A stretch of 64,000 bases of DNA from Durusdinium trenchii. Lineage: Eukaryota > Sar > Dinophyceae > Suessiales > Symbiodiniaceae. Of this stretch, positions 42,402 through 54,624 are shown in pieces. The stretch is from positions 54,887 to 118,886 of the forward strand of contig CAXAMN010001470.1 in assembly GCA_963970005.1 (NCBI GenBank), given 5' to 3'. Made by a program: the position numbers and the translations under genes. The notes below the pieces were generated by a model, which made no database searches, was not told where the DNA came from, and saw only the letters and a program-made list of their open reading frames with translations. Position 1 is the stretch's first letter; each line of letters opens with the position of its first letter.

Positions 42402-43365
42402 TTACTTCGAATGATCCCCACCTGGCATCTACTTGGCATTCTATCTGGCATATCTTCTGGCATTTTGTCCGGCATACTATCTATCATTCTATCTGACATA
42501 TCTTCTGGCATTCTATCTGGCATATTTTTTAACATTCTATTTGGCAATGTATCTAGCAATCTATCTGACACACTATTTGGCATATTATCTGGCATATCTT
42601 TTTGCAACATTCTATTTAATAATCTATCTGGAATTCTATCTGGCAATTTATCTGGCAAACTATCTGGCATATTGTCTGGCATACTATCTGGCATTTTGTC
42701 TGGCATACTATCTATCATTCTATCTGGCATATCTTCTGGTATTCTATCTGACATTTTATCTAGCATTCTATCTGGCATATTTTCTGGCATTCTATCTGGT
42801 AATATATCTAATAATTTATCTAAGACTCTATTTGGCATATTATCTGGTATATCTTCTTGCAACATTCCATCTGGCAATCTGTCTGGCTTTCTATCTGGCA
42901 TTTTATCTGGCAAACTATCTGCTTGAGGTCCAGCGGTGCACACTGCGATCGAATCCTTGCGGTTAAGGTCCAGGGATGCACGCTGCGATCGGATCCTTGC
43001 GGTTGAGGTCCAGGTGTGTACACTGCGAGGGGATCCTTGCGGTTGAGGTCCAGGGGTGCACATTGCGCTCGGATCCTTGCGGTTAAGATCCAGGAGTGCA
43101 CACTGCGATCGGATCCTTGCGGTTAAGGTCCAGGGATGCACACTGCGATGGATCCTTGGTCCAGGGGTGCACATTGCGATCGAATTCTTGCGACTGAGGT
43201 CCAGGGGGCGCAGATTGCGATCCAGACCTTGCCAAACAAAATTGGCGAGGCAGACTAGCGAAAAAGATTAACGACGAAAATTAGTAATGAAGATTAGCGA
43301 GGAAATAAGCAAAGACGAAAGAAAATCTAACAACCCTCAACTAACAAATGGGGAATAAAACATGC
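42402..43365. repeat. Long repeat unit, copy 2 (12-base GGCAT array, GGATCCTTGCGG array)
   Basis: Starts like copy 1 (TTACTTCGAATGATCCCCAC). The 12-mer array spans 42418-42920. A 40-57-base unit with GGATCCTTGCGGTTAAGGTC and GGTGCACACTGCGATC then repeats about six times (42945-43215). The AGATTGGCGA repeat of copy 1 appears here as ATTAGCGA / ATTAACGA (43230-43310). Relative to copy 1, G is often A but CpG is kept. Confidence 0.9.
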
Positions 43366-45019
43366 TAATATACATATATAAATATAGAATTAGTAAAAAA
43401 AATATAAAATATCAACGTCAAAATTTTAAATATCCTAATTCCCATCGATTAAATTAATTTTTTAGAAAAATATCGATATATTTTAATTAAATATAAACGA
43501 TCGAACAATTTATATCAATTATTAGATTTCAATCAAAAACACTATATAAATAAATTATTAAATCAATAAAATATATAAATTATTCCTTAATCTATATAAC
43601 AATTAGAAAAATCTAAAATAAAATCTAATCGTATCAATATAAATCCGAAAAATTCATTCATAATAATATTTTAACGAATTATACTTTTAACAATATTTTC
43701 GAAATATTTTGTTTTAACCTTTATATTAAATTCTATTTACATAAATATTAAGAATTATTAATTCATTTCATTTCACAACCGGCCAAATGCGAGTTAGCCC
43801 GTGCCAAGCAGCATACACGTATGTACGAAAGCTTCTAGAGCTTCTAATGCCTCAGATTAATGCGTTTACGGATGCGTTAGCAAATAGATCTATTCATTCA
43901 TCGGTAGATTTTAAATGGTAAAACGATCTTTTCCAAAACTAAGCAAAAGACCTTTATGGCATCAATCAAAACAAATAACAATTTTATTTATGTCCTTCGT
44001 AAAAGCGGCTCTTCCATGGTAAATAATCATCATCGCTCATCCAAATATTGCCATCCCCAAAAAACCACCTTAATAGTGCCTGCAAATTATGCGGAATAAA
44101 ATTTACTTCACTTACAATCCACCTACAACGGCAAAAATTAATAATATAACCTCCAATACGGAAAAAAAAAGAAAATAAAATGTAATTTTTCATTCAAATC
44201 AAAAAATCGTTCAATTTATAAATATACCATAGGATAATATAAATATAAATACCACGATATAAGGTTCCTATTAATACCAAAAATATATCAATTTTATGCT
44301 TTCTAGTCCGAACATAAAAACAAAATAAAAACATAAATAACGTCCCAATTAATCATTTCATACAAAATTTTATTTTCCCATCCCTTTTAAATAATTCCCT
44401 TTAATGTATATTACAAAAAATCATTCGCAAAATTATCAATCTACATATTTTATAATATCTTATTACCTCCCCAATAATCGCAAGCCAAGTGCTATAAAGC
44501 GAAATAAACATATAATTTACATTTAAATCCACCTATATCGTCCATCAAAAACGCAAAATATATTAACCCCAAAAATCGCATCATTCGAAGAAAAAAATAA
44601 ATATTACGATTATCTAAAATTAACATAAAATTATATTATTCTAAAAATACAAATTTCCATATTATCCTCCAAAAATCAATAAATTAACATTTATTTATAT
44701 AAATCATAACTAAAGCCAATGAAATCGCTACAATATTTCGAATTCAATCCGTAATAAAATTTTTCTTCAATATCGTAGCCACATACGACCATCAAAATTC
44801 CAAATAACTACTTATTTTCAATTAAATGAAAAAAAAACAATATTCGGACATGTCACTTTTATACAATTTAAAAATGTCAATATAAAAAATAACTTAAATT
44901 TTAAAAACTTATTACTTAAAAAATAAATAAAATCACGAATCTACACCGTATTTTTAATTCCGAAACAAAAAATATTCCAAATTCCTTCGTAATACTAATA
45001 ATACATTATTCGACATTCA
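43366..45019. other. AT-rich, G-poor block with G confined largely to CpG
   Basis: In 44521-44580 all three G are in CpG against 16 C; in 44641-44700 there is no G at all. A less biased island lies at 43785-43920. No gene is supported on either strand. Confidence 0.8.
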
Positions 45020-45178
45020 TTACATTATTCGTATCACCAAACCCCATTTTCATTACTCTTTTAATCCTCGCTTTAACACGCTTTCCCCAAGCAAATTCCG
45101 AATTCATCCTTTCAAACAACGCCTTTTCGCGGCCTATCCGCCCCCACACCCCCTTAATTCATTTCGTTCGATCTCTCA
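45020..45178. repeat. AT-shifted partner of 37848-37995
   Basis: A diverged duplicate of the segment at 37848, with roughly equal numbers of C-to-T and G-to-A differences, few transversions and all six aligned CpG retained. It marks the right end of the AT-rich domain. Confidence 0.8.
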
Positions 45179-46449
45179 GTTGCGGGCCTCTTCAAAACAT
45201 GCATTCCGTGAAAGATGCTACAATTGCGCCAGCTGTACTTCTCCGAGAAATTGAAGCAGATTCTCCCCTTCTGAACTCTGCCGCGCGAGCCACCAAGCCA
45301 GGGCCTCATAAAAAGCCGCTAACTACTGCTTTGTATAGATCAAAGATTGACCGATGTTTATGTCAGCGTGTTTGCAAGGCTTCAACCTAGGAAGCGAGCA
45401 GCTGCTGAGGAGAGATTCAGTGGATGATTTCATGCTCGTACTTTGGTGCTTGAACTATGTATATACTGTAACTATTTGCCATCGTTGTGACAAATCGAAT
45501 GCCAGTTACAGAATTAATTGGACACCGCCAAGTAAATCTGGAGGGTACTGATGTGATGACTTTGGGTACTTTGCTACAACGATCAGGACTGGAAGAGCAG
45601 CAAGAAAGCTCGCCGGCGTGTCCCCAACGTGGAGGTGCCTATTGGAAGCGTTTGAAAGGTCAAACCATGTTAAACCAGTTGGGACATGGCTATTCCTTGG
45701 GTTGAAGAAATGAACCTGTTGGGATCCGAAGGCAGCCGCAGTGGTTGCTGCTGAAGCAAATGCAATGTCCAAGGCAGCGACAACGTTTCACGTACGACTT
45801 GCGTCCTCCGCCCGTTGTGTCTAGAATCTTCACACACACAATTGCCGGGGTTTTTGATCATTTTTGACCTATGTGTGCTGCCTGATGATGTTGATGCAGT
45901 CCGATGTTACCTCTCCGACAGGCAGCGGCGTCATCCACATAGTCATGCCCTGGGCGCTGAGTGGTGTTCCACGGTTCCATTCAAAATTGAGGCGGGCCCT
46001 ACTGTGGCTGGCAGAACTTACTTTTTGCGCGCAGTTGCTGTCAGGAAGCAGGCAGCCACTGGGCGCTGACTGCTTCTGGAATTCATTAATCCTGAGATTG
46101 ATTCTTGTCCGTCCGAATGAGGGTTGAAGGTTGTGAGAAAAACGAATCACTGATCTTCCGGTACATATTTTCCTATGTAGGTGCTAAAACTCATGCCCTT
46201 GTGCACGCCGGATGAACAGATACACGCAATATGGGGAAGATCGCAAGATCATTTGGGGAATGTCGGCTCATTGGGAAATGCATTCTAATTTACAAATCTA
46301 GAAAATATGTTTTGTTTGAAAAAGGAAATCACGGAGTCGGATGCCCAATGAGCCAACTTTGGAATAACGAAATTAGAATGAAATAATATATGAAATAAAT
46401 GAAATATTGAATGGGAATCCAAATTTATAAATATGTAGATATAGAAAAA
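45179..46449. other. Interval without a supported gene
   Basis: Composition is ordinary again. Frames of 60-90 codons overlap on both strands at 45500-46150 without motifs; 46250-46450 is AT-rich. Confidence 0.4.
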
Positions 46450-47704
46450 ATATAGAAAATTACGAAAGCTGGCCAACAGGCTTGATCAAAGCCGGCGGAC
46501 AATGAAAATGAACTCCCCCAAGTCTCACGCATCTGCTTGACAAAGTCTGCCCCGACCAACTCCAGCCAATGGAGGCACACCTTGTGAAGCACCACAGCAG
46601 CTGCGCAGGCTGCAGGAGCAGGTGCGGGAATATCCTCGGGGTTTTCCTTTTCATGATCCTCAAGCGTCAGGTAAGGAACTGCACTTTTCATGATCCACTT
46701 TTCATGTCAAGAACTGCACAATGGAATGGAAAAATGCGAGCGAGCTCTGCCTCCTTTGACACAGGCAACCGGACTACCAGCCCAGTGATCAGCTGAAGAC
46801 GGAGAACGGCCACAGGGCTCTCAACTTCAAAGCATTCAGAAAGCAGCGAGCACAGGAACTGGTCACGCATCTGCTTGCCTTCCGAGAATTGAGAATATGC
46901 TTCACACAGGGGCGCAAACCGCCAGGACTGGTTGTACACATCTGTCTCTGATTGAGAAAGGTGTTCCGAAGCTTGTCGCAAACCATTGCCACAGCGTTGG
47001 GCAAGCAAAGGAGGCCCACTCTCCACCAGTCGGAGAAGCAAGGGACGTCCATGTTGCGCAGCAGCTTTGGTTCCTGCCAATGTTACTGCTATGATCCCAG
47101 GAATGGCAGAGGCAGGATGAATCACCCCCAAGTCATAGAGTGATCGGAGGCTTGCTGGATGGTCTTTTCATCAGCTTGTGAGATCAGCTCCATAAGCTCT
47201 GGCTGCAAAGTCGCGAGTTTCTGAGCTGCGACACTGGTAGCATTGTCCTTCTTCTTCGAAGGGCAATCTGCTTCCGCAGCTTCTTGATAACAGGCGACTA
47301 ATCCGGCCAAGGTTTCCGTGATTCTGAAGCGCAAAGAGCAGCTCCCTCCATTGTTGGCAAGTCCATGTTTGAGTACTGAAAGCGGACTGGCGCCATTGTC
47401 CGAAATATTGAGGAAGCGAGGAAATCGCCTCAAAGCAAAGCCTAACGCTGGGATCATGACGGGCTTGGCAGGTGTGGGGCCACTCTGACAACAGCAGCAA
47501 AGCAGTGAGATTGCTGCCTTGGACAGTATCAGAAGTGCGCTTTTGGAGGCAACCTCGGCCATGGCTTGTCCCAGCAAATCCATGGAATGGGAATCGAGAA
47601 ACTCCAGGATTGACCCAACAATCCAGGTATAGCGGCACACCTTCGCATGGGTCAGTGTGCAGGTACCGGCCAGCCCGTCTGACAGAATTTGCATGCTTTG
47701 TCAA
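46450..47704 (-). CDS. Exons of an unrecognised helical-repeat protein
   Basis: Three minus-strand pieces look coding: about 47694-47125 (SMDLLGQAMAEVASKSALLI, ALGFALRRFPRFLNISDNGA, ELMELISQADEKTIQQAS), 47110-46790 (LLLRLVESGPPLLAQRCGNG, SLLSECFEVESPVAVLRL) and about 46660-46450 (CLHWLELVGADFVKQMRE). They are leucine- and alanine-rich amphipathic helices, as in HEAT or ARM repeat proteins. Frames change between pieces, which fits introns, but exact splice sites were not fixed. They may continue the minus-strand coding at 50847-52251. Confidence 0.45.
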
Positions 47705-49436
47705 AAGTGGCCCATGAGGATCTCACGTGCTGACGGTGACAAGAATTCCACCGCCACGGACAAGCATTTCACAACGACCCAAGCTAGCTGCCCCAAATCA
47801 TTGATTGGTGCAGTCTCCTCATCCAACGAGGCAGGTCTGAAATTATATCGGTTTTATACAACAAACACATGTTTCAGTAAAGCCAGAAGATGATGTTGGA
47901 ATCCTGAACACAGCCACCCGTGCGCACTTTATGTTAGGCTCCCGAGTGGAATTTGAATGCTTGGGCATCGCGTGGTCGTCCGCGGCCCAGTGTTGGCTTG
48001 TGTGTCATCACACCCTGACCTTACGGGTGAACATGGTAAAGCTGAAGCATTTTTTGAACGCGGTCCTGAGGAAAGGCGATGAAACGCACAAGCAAAACAA
48101 GGGGGCCAGAGGGTGCTCGAAGGTCATGAAAGGACAAGTGGTGTCAAAGCCAAGCAGTGTAAACAGCCCCACCTAGGCGCTGAAGATGCTTCCCGTCGTG
48201 TCCCAACCAACAAAGAAGTGAAATGCTCCTTGCTTGCACTGCAAGCGAAGCTTGAGGTCATTCGTCTTTCAGGTTGATTCCTTGCGCGCTGCAATCAAAC
48301 CTCCGGTTCAAATAAAAGGACAGCAGCTGCAGCTGTCACAGATGGTCTCTGAGGTGCCACCAGTTTGTACCACAGGATGCAGTGGAGTGACCCCGCAAGC
48401 ATTCTCTCCCGCGTGCGACGCATGAGCTGCAACCCTTTGTGAGTTGTTTTTCTGCTTTTTTTGTGTATACAGAAGGCTGATACAGCTCTGACGCAGCTTT
48501 CACATGCCAAACACAACCTCTACTTGTCGCTGAAACAGGGTTACTTAACGGTAATTCACACGACGATTGGCCCAATTTCAGCAATGGAATCATTGCTGTC
48601 TTTGGCGCGGAGCAATCCACTGGCTCATGTCCGGCGGCAGGTTTGGAAGACTCGTTGATAGGTCAATGCGTGTTTGTGTACGTGTGTCTAGTTGCGCAAG
48701 GAGGATGCACCAATAATAGTAACACACCTGTTCAGGAAGTTCAAGGAAGCATACAGTAGGAAGCTATGCCATCATGCCATCTATGCAGCCATACTATTAC
48801 AGTAGTAATCACACAGGTAGTCAAAGCTGATTGCTTCCCGCTGTGTGGCCGAAGCAGTTGCAGCAGGTGCCATCGTCGCCGTTGCCGTCACTGCATCGGA
48901 GTCGTATGAGTTCTTAATGGTTCTTAGCTATATATATATATATATATCGCTTGTGTTGCTCCTCAAGGCCGTTTAGCAATGTGAATCTCCACATGCGAAG
49001 AGTCTAGCAATGGCGATGTCGTTTATCGTAACACTTGGCCTTGCTGAAGTTATTGGCCTAGTCAAACTGTGCAGCGCCTATATATATATATATATACAGT
49101 GTGTGTATATAAATATATATTATATCATCCAGCAGTAGAGACCCTGCAAGCGGTGTGAGGTCTTCGCGACGAAGCAGCTTTCGCCCGCCTTGCATCTCGG
49201 GAGCTGGTGACCCAACTGAGATGTCCTGAAGGCAACATGGCTGGAACATGCTGGAACACGGCGTGGTTCTGTAGGTGTTCTACCAAGTGCTTGTCATGGG
49301 TCACGCTGAAATATTTTGCTTATGCGAGTGAAACATAGCGAAACTGCAGCCCACGGCAGACTGATCGTCATGTTGTGAAGTCAGCTCATGATTCTGGCTG
49401 TCCGGTGGATTGTAGCCACCGTCGTCACTAAGTGAT
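47705..49436. other. Interval without a supported gene; TA microsatellites
   Basis: TA repeats at 48928-48950 and 49078-49130. Short frames at 48234-48660 have no motif. Probably intronic or intergenic. Confidence 0.4.
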
Positions 49437-50392
49437 TTGACGCAAGGCGAGTGGAAGGAGGCCATAATGCCAAGAGTTGCGGAGCTTCGCCCCGCTGGGC
49501 GCAGCAAATTGTGTGATCCTTCCCCTTTGGTGCGCCGCGCGGCCTTCAAAGCGGTGAGTTCGTGGCTGGAAGAAAGCGCTGAGTGCTGTGGTGGAGAGGC
49601 CAGAGATTTTCAAGAAGCCGGAGACTTGCTGCGACGGCTTCGAGGTGAATCCGCACAGATCCGCAGTCAAACCTTGGCCGTGCTGGAGCGGGTGATTTTC
49701 TTCCAACGAACGTCAAGAGGCAACGGCTTGATCACAAAAACAATCAAGATCTTTTTGATCAATCTTGATATATCTTGATTGAAACTCTGTAGATGAGCCT
49801 AGCGTTGATTAGATTTGTGCACAATAATTGGCGAGTTTTGGACATTTTGCTTCCTCAGGTTGTAGATCGTCTTTGCACCTTGCGTGCACACCCTGGCGTC
49901 GGTGGAGCTGGCATTCGCGATGTCCTTGCAGCGCATTGTAAAGGAATGGAAGGATCAGATGCCAGGGTGGCCATTGCCCTATGCATTCTTGAGTCTTTGC
50001 CCAAGGGCCCAGAGCCAGATAAGTCAGCGCAGCTGGAGTTCTACCTCTCCATTCTTGCTCAGTTGAGCGTGGAGTGTCCGGAAGCTTTCCGCAAGAAGTT
50101 GGACCGCTTTGTGGAGTGGCTTCAATGCCCGAGTGGCTCCAAGGAATCCTCTTTGGCGTTGCCCATGGCTGCGTGCAACATTCTGGCACAAGTGCTGCCC
50201 AGCTGGGCCACAACTGCGTCAAGTCTTGCTAAGCAAAAAGTCACAGATTCCCTTGCAGGGAGTGGCCAAGGAGAGGCAAAGCAACGCCGCAGCCTGAACT
50301 TCTTATCATTCAAATTACCTGCGATGCCAAAGAATGTCAGAGAACATGGCCCTTTGACCCAGAACGGTCTTTGGCTCGCGCATCTTTTGTGA
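49437..50392 (+). CDS. Exons of a HEAT-like protein on the plus strand
   Basis: The first piece, about 49437-49700, reads DPSPLVRRAAFKAVSSWLEE and GESAQIRSQTLAVLERVIFF. The 'DxxxxVRxxA' spacing is that of HEAT repeats in condensin and cohesin regulators. The second piece begins after the acceptor TTCCTCAG at 49858 with VVDRLCTLRAHPGVGGAGIR and continues to about 50340 (FVEWLQCPSGSK, AACNILAQVLPSW). A condensin-subunit relationship is possible but rests only on the repeat pattern. It lies between minus-strand coding on both sides. Confidence 0.45.
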
Positions 50393-50846
50393 AGGTCTCA
50401 CGCCCTAAACTCATTGTCGCTCAGGTATACAGTCTATGTTGCAGTAGGTTGCACAAAAAGGCCTTCTGGATGTGCAGCCCTAAAGAAGCTTCAAAAGCAC
50501 CAACGCACACAATGGTAGGATATCTGATGCGCAAACATTGAAATAGGAGCTGCTTGCAGACAGCGCACTTCCTTGCAGTTCTCCGTCCGGCTTGTCAGCC
50601 CTAGTTGGTGCTAGCAAGCCGTTGTCAGCAGACACGGTGTCCAGGAAAGAGACTAACAAGGCCATTTGGTCACAGCTCTTGCTTTTCTTCTTGGCAGCAA
50701 AGGCCTTCAGTGCACAAAACTCGCAGTCCTGAAGAGGAGGCTGGGCATCTTTGTAGCATGTTGCACTCGACAGGTGCTTTGATTTTCAAGACAGGTCCAG
50801 TCTGTTTCAAAAACTAGAACATCATTGGCTTACTCATTGCTGCTCG
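50393..50846. other. Short non-coding interval
   Basis: No supported feature between the oppositely oriented coding pieces. Confidence 0.4.
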
Positions 50847-52251
50847 TCAAAAGCGATTTGCCGAGCTGATGGTCCTGACCCACTTCAGCGCCGCAAGAGC
50901 CGCAGCGACTGGTTTGCGAGGCTTCTTTTGCCTGCATATAGTGAGGGCCTCTGCTGCTTTTGCTAGCAGTCGAGTTGCCTCCTCTCGTTGGGAACACTCC
51001 AAGTCAACAGTCCTGGAGGCACCTGCTACTCGGCTCAAGGCCAACACCAGGCGCAAGGCATACAAAGGTGCGCTTGCCCAAAAGGGTTCACGGCATGCAG
51101 TGAGGAGGTGTTGCATTAAGGTAGCCATTGCATCAGCTCGCTCGCACTCCAACAAGCTATGTTGAATCAGCATGGCGGCCAGGCACCCAGCTCGTGTGTC
51201 TGCAGCCGCAACCCGTTCCGCTGCCGCCTGACTCAAATCTTTGGCAGCCAAGTGGCAATAGGGAGGCGTTGATAGCACGAAGAGCCAAGGCCAAGAAAGA
51301 GGGGGCTTCCTTTGCCTTCCCTGAGGTCTTACTTTCCTTCAAAGGATTGACGAACATGGAGCTCAGGCTTGCAAGATGGTCAAACTCTGCCATTGCGCGA
51401 CTCTGCGACACTGTTTCCGTGCATCCATATCCAGACAACGCCACCAACAAGTCCATGGATGCTTCACCCAAGGTCAACAGAGCCGTTTTGATGGCAGAAG
51501 ACGTTGAAGATTCCCATGAGACAGCCAAAGACATACGCTGGCCTTTAGTGGATGCTGCTTTGTGTGCAAGGCAAGCAGCCGGCAGGGCGTTGCCCTTGAA
51601 GTGCCGAGCTGCTAGAATATGATGTATGCACCGGATTGTGCGGGCAAGACCACTGCAAAGGGTTGTGGCATCTGCAGCTTTTCCTTCGAGCAAGGTTGGC
51701 AAAGTGAAGCGAGCCTGCTGCCACAAGAAGGACATTGCACCCGCCACGGAGGCAAATCACATGCCTCCCTTCTTGGGCGCCGGAAAGCAGAAAGATCAAG
51801 AACTGTAGCTGCTAGTACGCAACCGGCGGCATTGTTCTGTAGCTTTGCTTGGGAGGCCTTGCAACGACTCTTCAGGTCTGCTGGTGTGATACACGCTCGT
51901 TCCAAAGCCCTGAAGACTTTGGCCAATGCCCTATCCATTTCGGCCACAGACCCCAGATCCTTCCCTTTCTGCTGACCTTTCCACGAGGACAGTTTGTCCT
52001 CCCAAATACTATGTGATAATTTCTGAATTGCTTCCAACGGCAAGGTCGACACTGTCTGCCCTTTGGCTGCCCACGAGTGGCAGGAGTGTGCCAAGGAGTC
52101 CACCAGATTCGGGATCGAGTCCGCCTGCTTCGCAGCTTTCTGTGCCTCAGGCATCTCCTCACACCCCCTCTTCTTGCAAGATTTGGGTGCTCTTGGCATG
52201 TTGGCCAACGACTTGACCTCGGAGAAGAAACGCCTTGTCTCCTTTGTTTCT
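50847..52251 (-). pseudogene. Unrecognised helical protein, long exon with two frame breaks
   Basis: On the minus strand an acceptor GTTGCTCAG precedes 52251, and the exon reads TKETRRFFSEVKSLANMPRA onward for about 450 codons. The reading passes from the frame ending at AFRRPRREA (near 51765) to SFLWQQARFTLPTLLEG (from 51735), and from LRAINASLLP (near 51255) to HLAAKDLSQAAAERVAAADT. No intron signals sit at these points, so single-base indels are the simplest reading, either real (pseudogene) or assembly errors. The peptide is alanine- and leucine-rich and helical. No family was recognised. Confidence 0.5.
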
Positions 52252-52499
52252 GAGCAACACTACATCAAATACGCAACAAAGAAACATAAAGAAACGCTGT
52301 GACTGGTCAACCCTACCCACTGTAAGTGCCACACAGAAAGGAAGCGCAAGCAAATGCTCAGCGAGGTTTGAGATCTCAATGGCAGCCCATCGCTCGATCC
52401 AACAACAAGACAACGTTACACACCGCGTAATCATCATAATCAGAAAATCCCCCATCGAATTTCTGGAGTATGTAGGGGTGGTTGGTTTTGTAAAGAAAA
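52252..52499. other. Short non-coding interval upstream of the exon
   Basis: Probably intron sequence of the minus-strand gene. Confidence 0.35.
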
Positions 52500-53500
52500 T
52501 GTGCTACAGAATCAACCACCCCAGGTTCGCCAACCTGAAAAGCTTTACAAAATCAAACCCCCCAGGACGCAGGCAAGGGACAACTCTCCAGCCGATATTA
52601 CAAAATCAACTGTCCCAGTTTCAAGATACAGTGATTACAAAATCATATGCTCTCTGTCGACATGGCTCAGCGCAATTACAAAATCAACTTCCCTGGTCTC
52701 AAACAAGATACAAAATCTCAATCATTCAACCTGGGTTGGAAAAAACTAACGATTTTGTAATGCTGCGGTGCAATTTCATTACAGAATCAGGGATCCCAAG
52801 ATATTTAAACAAAACCTAGATTACAAAATCACTACCCTCAAAGCTCGATGCATTACGGAATCAGGGACCCCAGGTGAACAGGTGAACCAAAAGATGAGGG
52901 CCTTGCTGCGAGGTGGTTAGTATGCAGCAGAGAGTTGGTCAACTTCGCAGAATGTTTTGCGCCAGTGCGAGACATCGATGTCTTGTTTTTCTTTGGAGCT
53001 TCCCAGAACATCATGACTCTTGTTCTTTCTAAATGTTTCCAAATTGCTTTTATATGCTTTTACTGGCCTGGGCAACATGCAATTTTGGGCGCTTGTGAAA
53101 CACAGCCAGTCGGTCATTCAGCAAATTATGCGAATCGTGAAAAATTATGCGAAATATTGAGAAGTTACGCGACCATGTTCTACAGCAGCTCAACCCACTA
53201 CAAAATCAACTGTCCATGCTTTACAGCAGGTCAATCGATTACAGAATCAACTGTCCATGTTCTACGCAAGGACAACCACCCCACCCTCAAAGTTGTATAG
53301 AATCAAGGACCCCACCCTCACCAGTGCGGCACTTTTGACATCCATACCAACATATCGATTACAAAATCAACAGACCCAAGAAAGAATGCTGCCCTTACAA
53401 AATCAACCACCCCACCCCCACAAAAACGGGCACCTGGAAACAAACTTTTTTCTTTACAATATCGAGGCTCTTTTTGTTACCCAGGTAGGTTGATTTTGCA
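52500..53500. repeat. Irregular array of a 13-base motif, TTACAAAATCAAC
   Basis: About 16 copies of TTACAAAATCAAC or one- to two-base variants (TACAGAATCA, TACGGAATCA), near 52504, 52541, 52597, 52634, 52676, 52707, 52780, 52820, 52852, 53198, 53238, 53295, 53358 and 53394. Two inverted copies are near 52750 and 53487. Most are followed by C-rich phrases such as CACCCC or TGTCC. Spacing varies from about 30 to 60 bases, with one 340-base break. Confidence 0.85.
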
Positions 53501-54624
53501 AAGGAAATTTGAACGGGGATATCAGACAGCACCCTGAACCATTCTTCCCACAATCTTGCCCTTTCAGCCCAGCTTTTCTTTGAGCGTGAGTCTGACTGCG
53601 CCAAATAGGAGATGAGAAATGAGCCACTTTCAGTGACACCTTTCTCATTTGTCAGTCAGGAGAACCATTGAAAATCATTTCGTGGACCTGTCTGTTGGAT
53701 TCGCTTCTCCCTGCTTATAATCAGATCGTCCTGTTGGAGCCTGAGCAGGTGAAAAAGCATCGCAACAAACAGGAGTCGCAAATAACTGGCTGGCTTGTTG
53801 GCCCTCTCATGCTGGGCCTGACCTGGGCAGCGGAGGCGGAGGCAGGGTCGGTAAAATAAACACTCCTTCCACGACTTTGCGTTGGGTCTGGGTCCTGCAC
53901 TGCCTCCCTGGGAGTCAGGATAATACAGGATATATAAAGTAATCGGCTCTCTGCTTTCTTCCGAGCAACGGGTATTCCTTCTTGGGCAGGGCTGCTCGCC
54001 TACCTCAAATCGGAGCAAAAGAGAAAACATATGAAGTTTGCAAGGTCTACACTGGACGGTGCCTTTGGGCAACCATGCTTATGCTTTTCTTCAAAGCAGC
54101 TATGCTGGATGCTGTAAACTAGAAGGTGCACTTTCTGCAGTCTCAGTATCCGCCGCGTTTGCGGAGGATGGCGGCCACCTCCTGCTTGCCGTCTTTGATA
54201 GACCTCATCTTCTACCGCATCCGCAATTACAGTATAGATATATTACATAGACCTCTGTAATTGAGAATCACGGTCTACAGGAAGAACATGGAAAACAAGG
54301 TGAGCCCGCGGACCCAAAAAAAGAAGCGCGCAACCGAGGAAAAATAGAAAAACACACATTAGCAGGCCAAAACGAAGCATCAGCCCTTTTGAGGCTTCGT
54401 GGCAACCATGTTCTGGTGCGCATCCGTCCACCCCTGTCTGCCATATACACCCCCGTCCACCCCTTGGTCAGTTTTGAAAGCCCTCCAAAACGGTCATAAA
54501 ACGATTGCAACATGGCTTCTGACAACCGTTCCAAGCATGGAGCCGCATCAGCCCCCTCCATGGTTCGTTCCAACCGTCCAATTTCATGCGTTGCGCTTTT
54601 GGCGCGCAACAATCCTGCCCCGAC
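53501..54624. other. Interval without a supported gene
   Basis: Frames up to 138 codons overlap on both strands at 53656-54250 but show no motif. Confidence 0.35.

Noticed and set aside
29640-45178. Organellar DNA (mitochondrial or plastid minicircle) as source of the AT-rich domain
   Set aside because: No organellar protein or rRNA segment could be read in any frame, and the domain contains a nuclear-type LINE.
29640-45178. Classical fungal RIP
   Set aside because: RIP favours CpA; here C before T and C also changes, while CpG alone is kept, and the surrounding elements are dinoflagellate-like rather than fungal.
52500-53500. CRISPR-like array of TTACAAAATCAAC
   Set aside because: Motif copies are short, variable and unevenly spaced, some inverted, and there are no cas genes; the DNA is eukaryotic.
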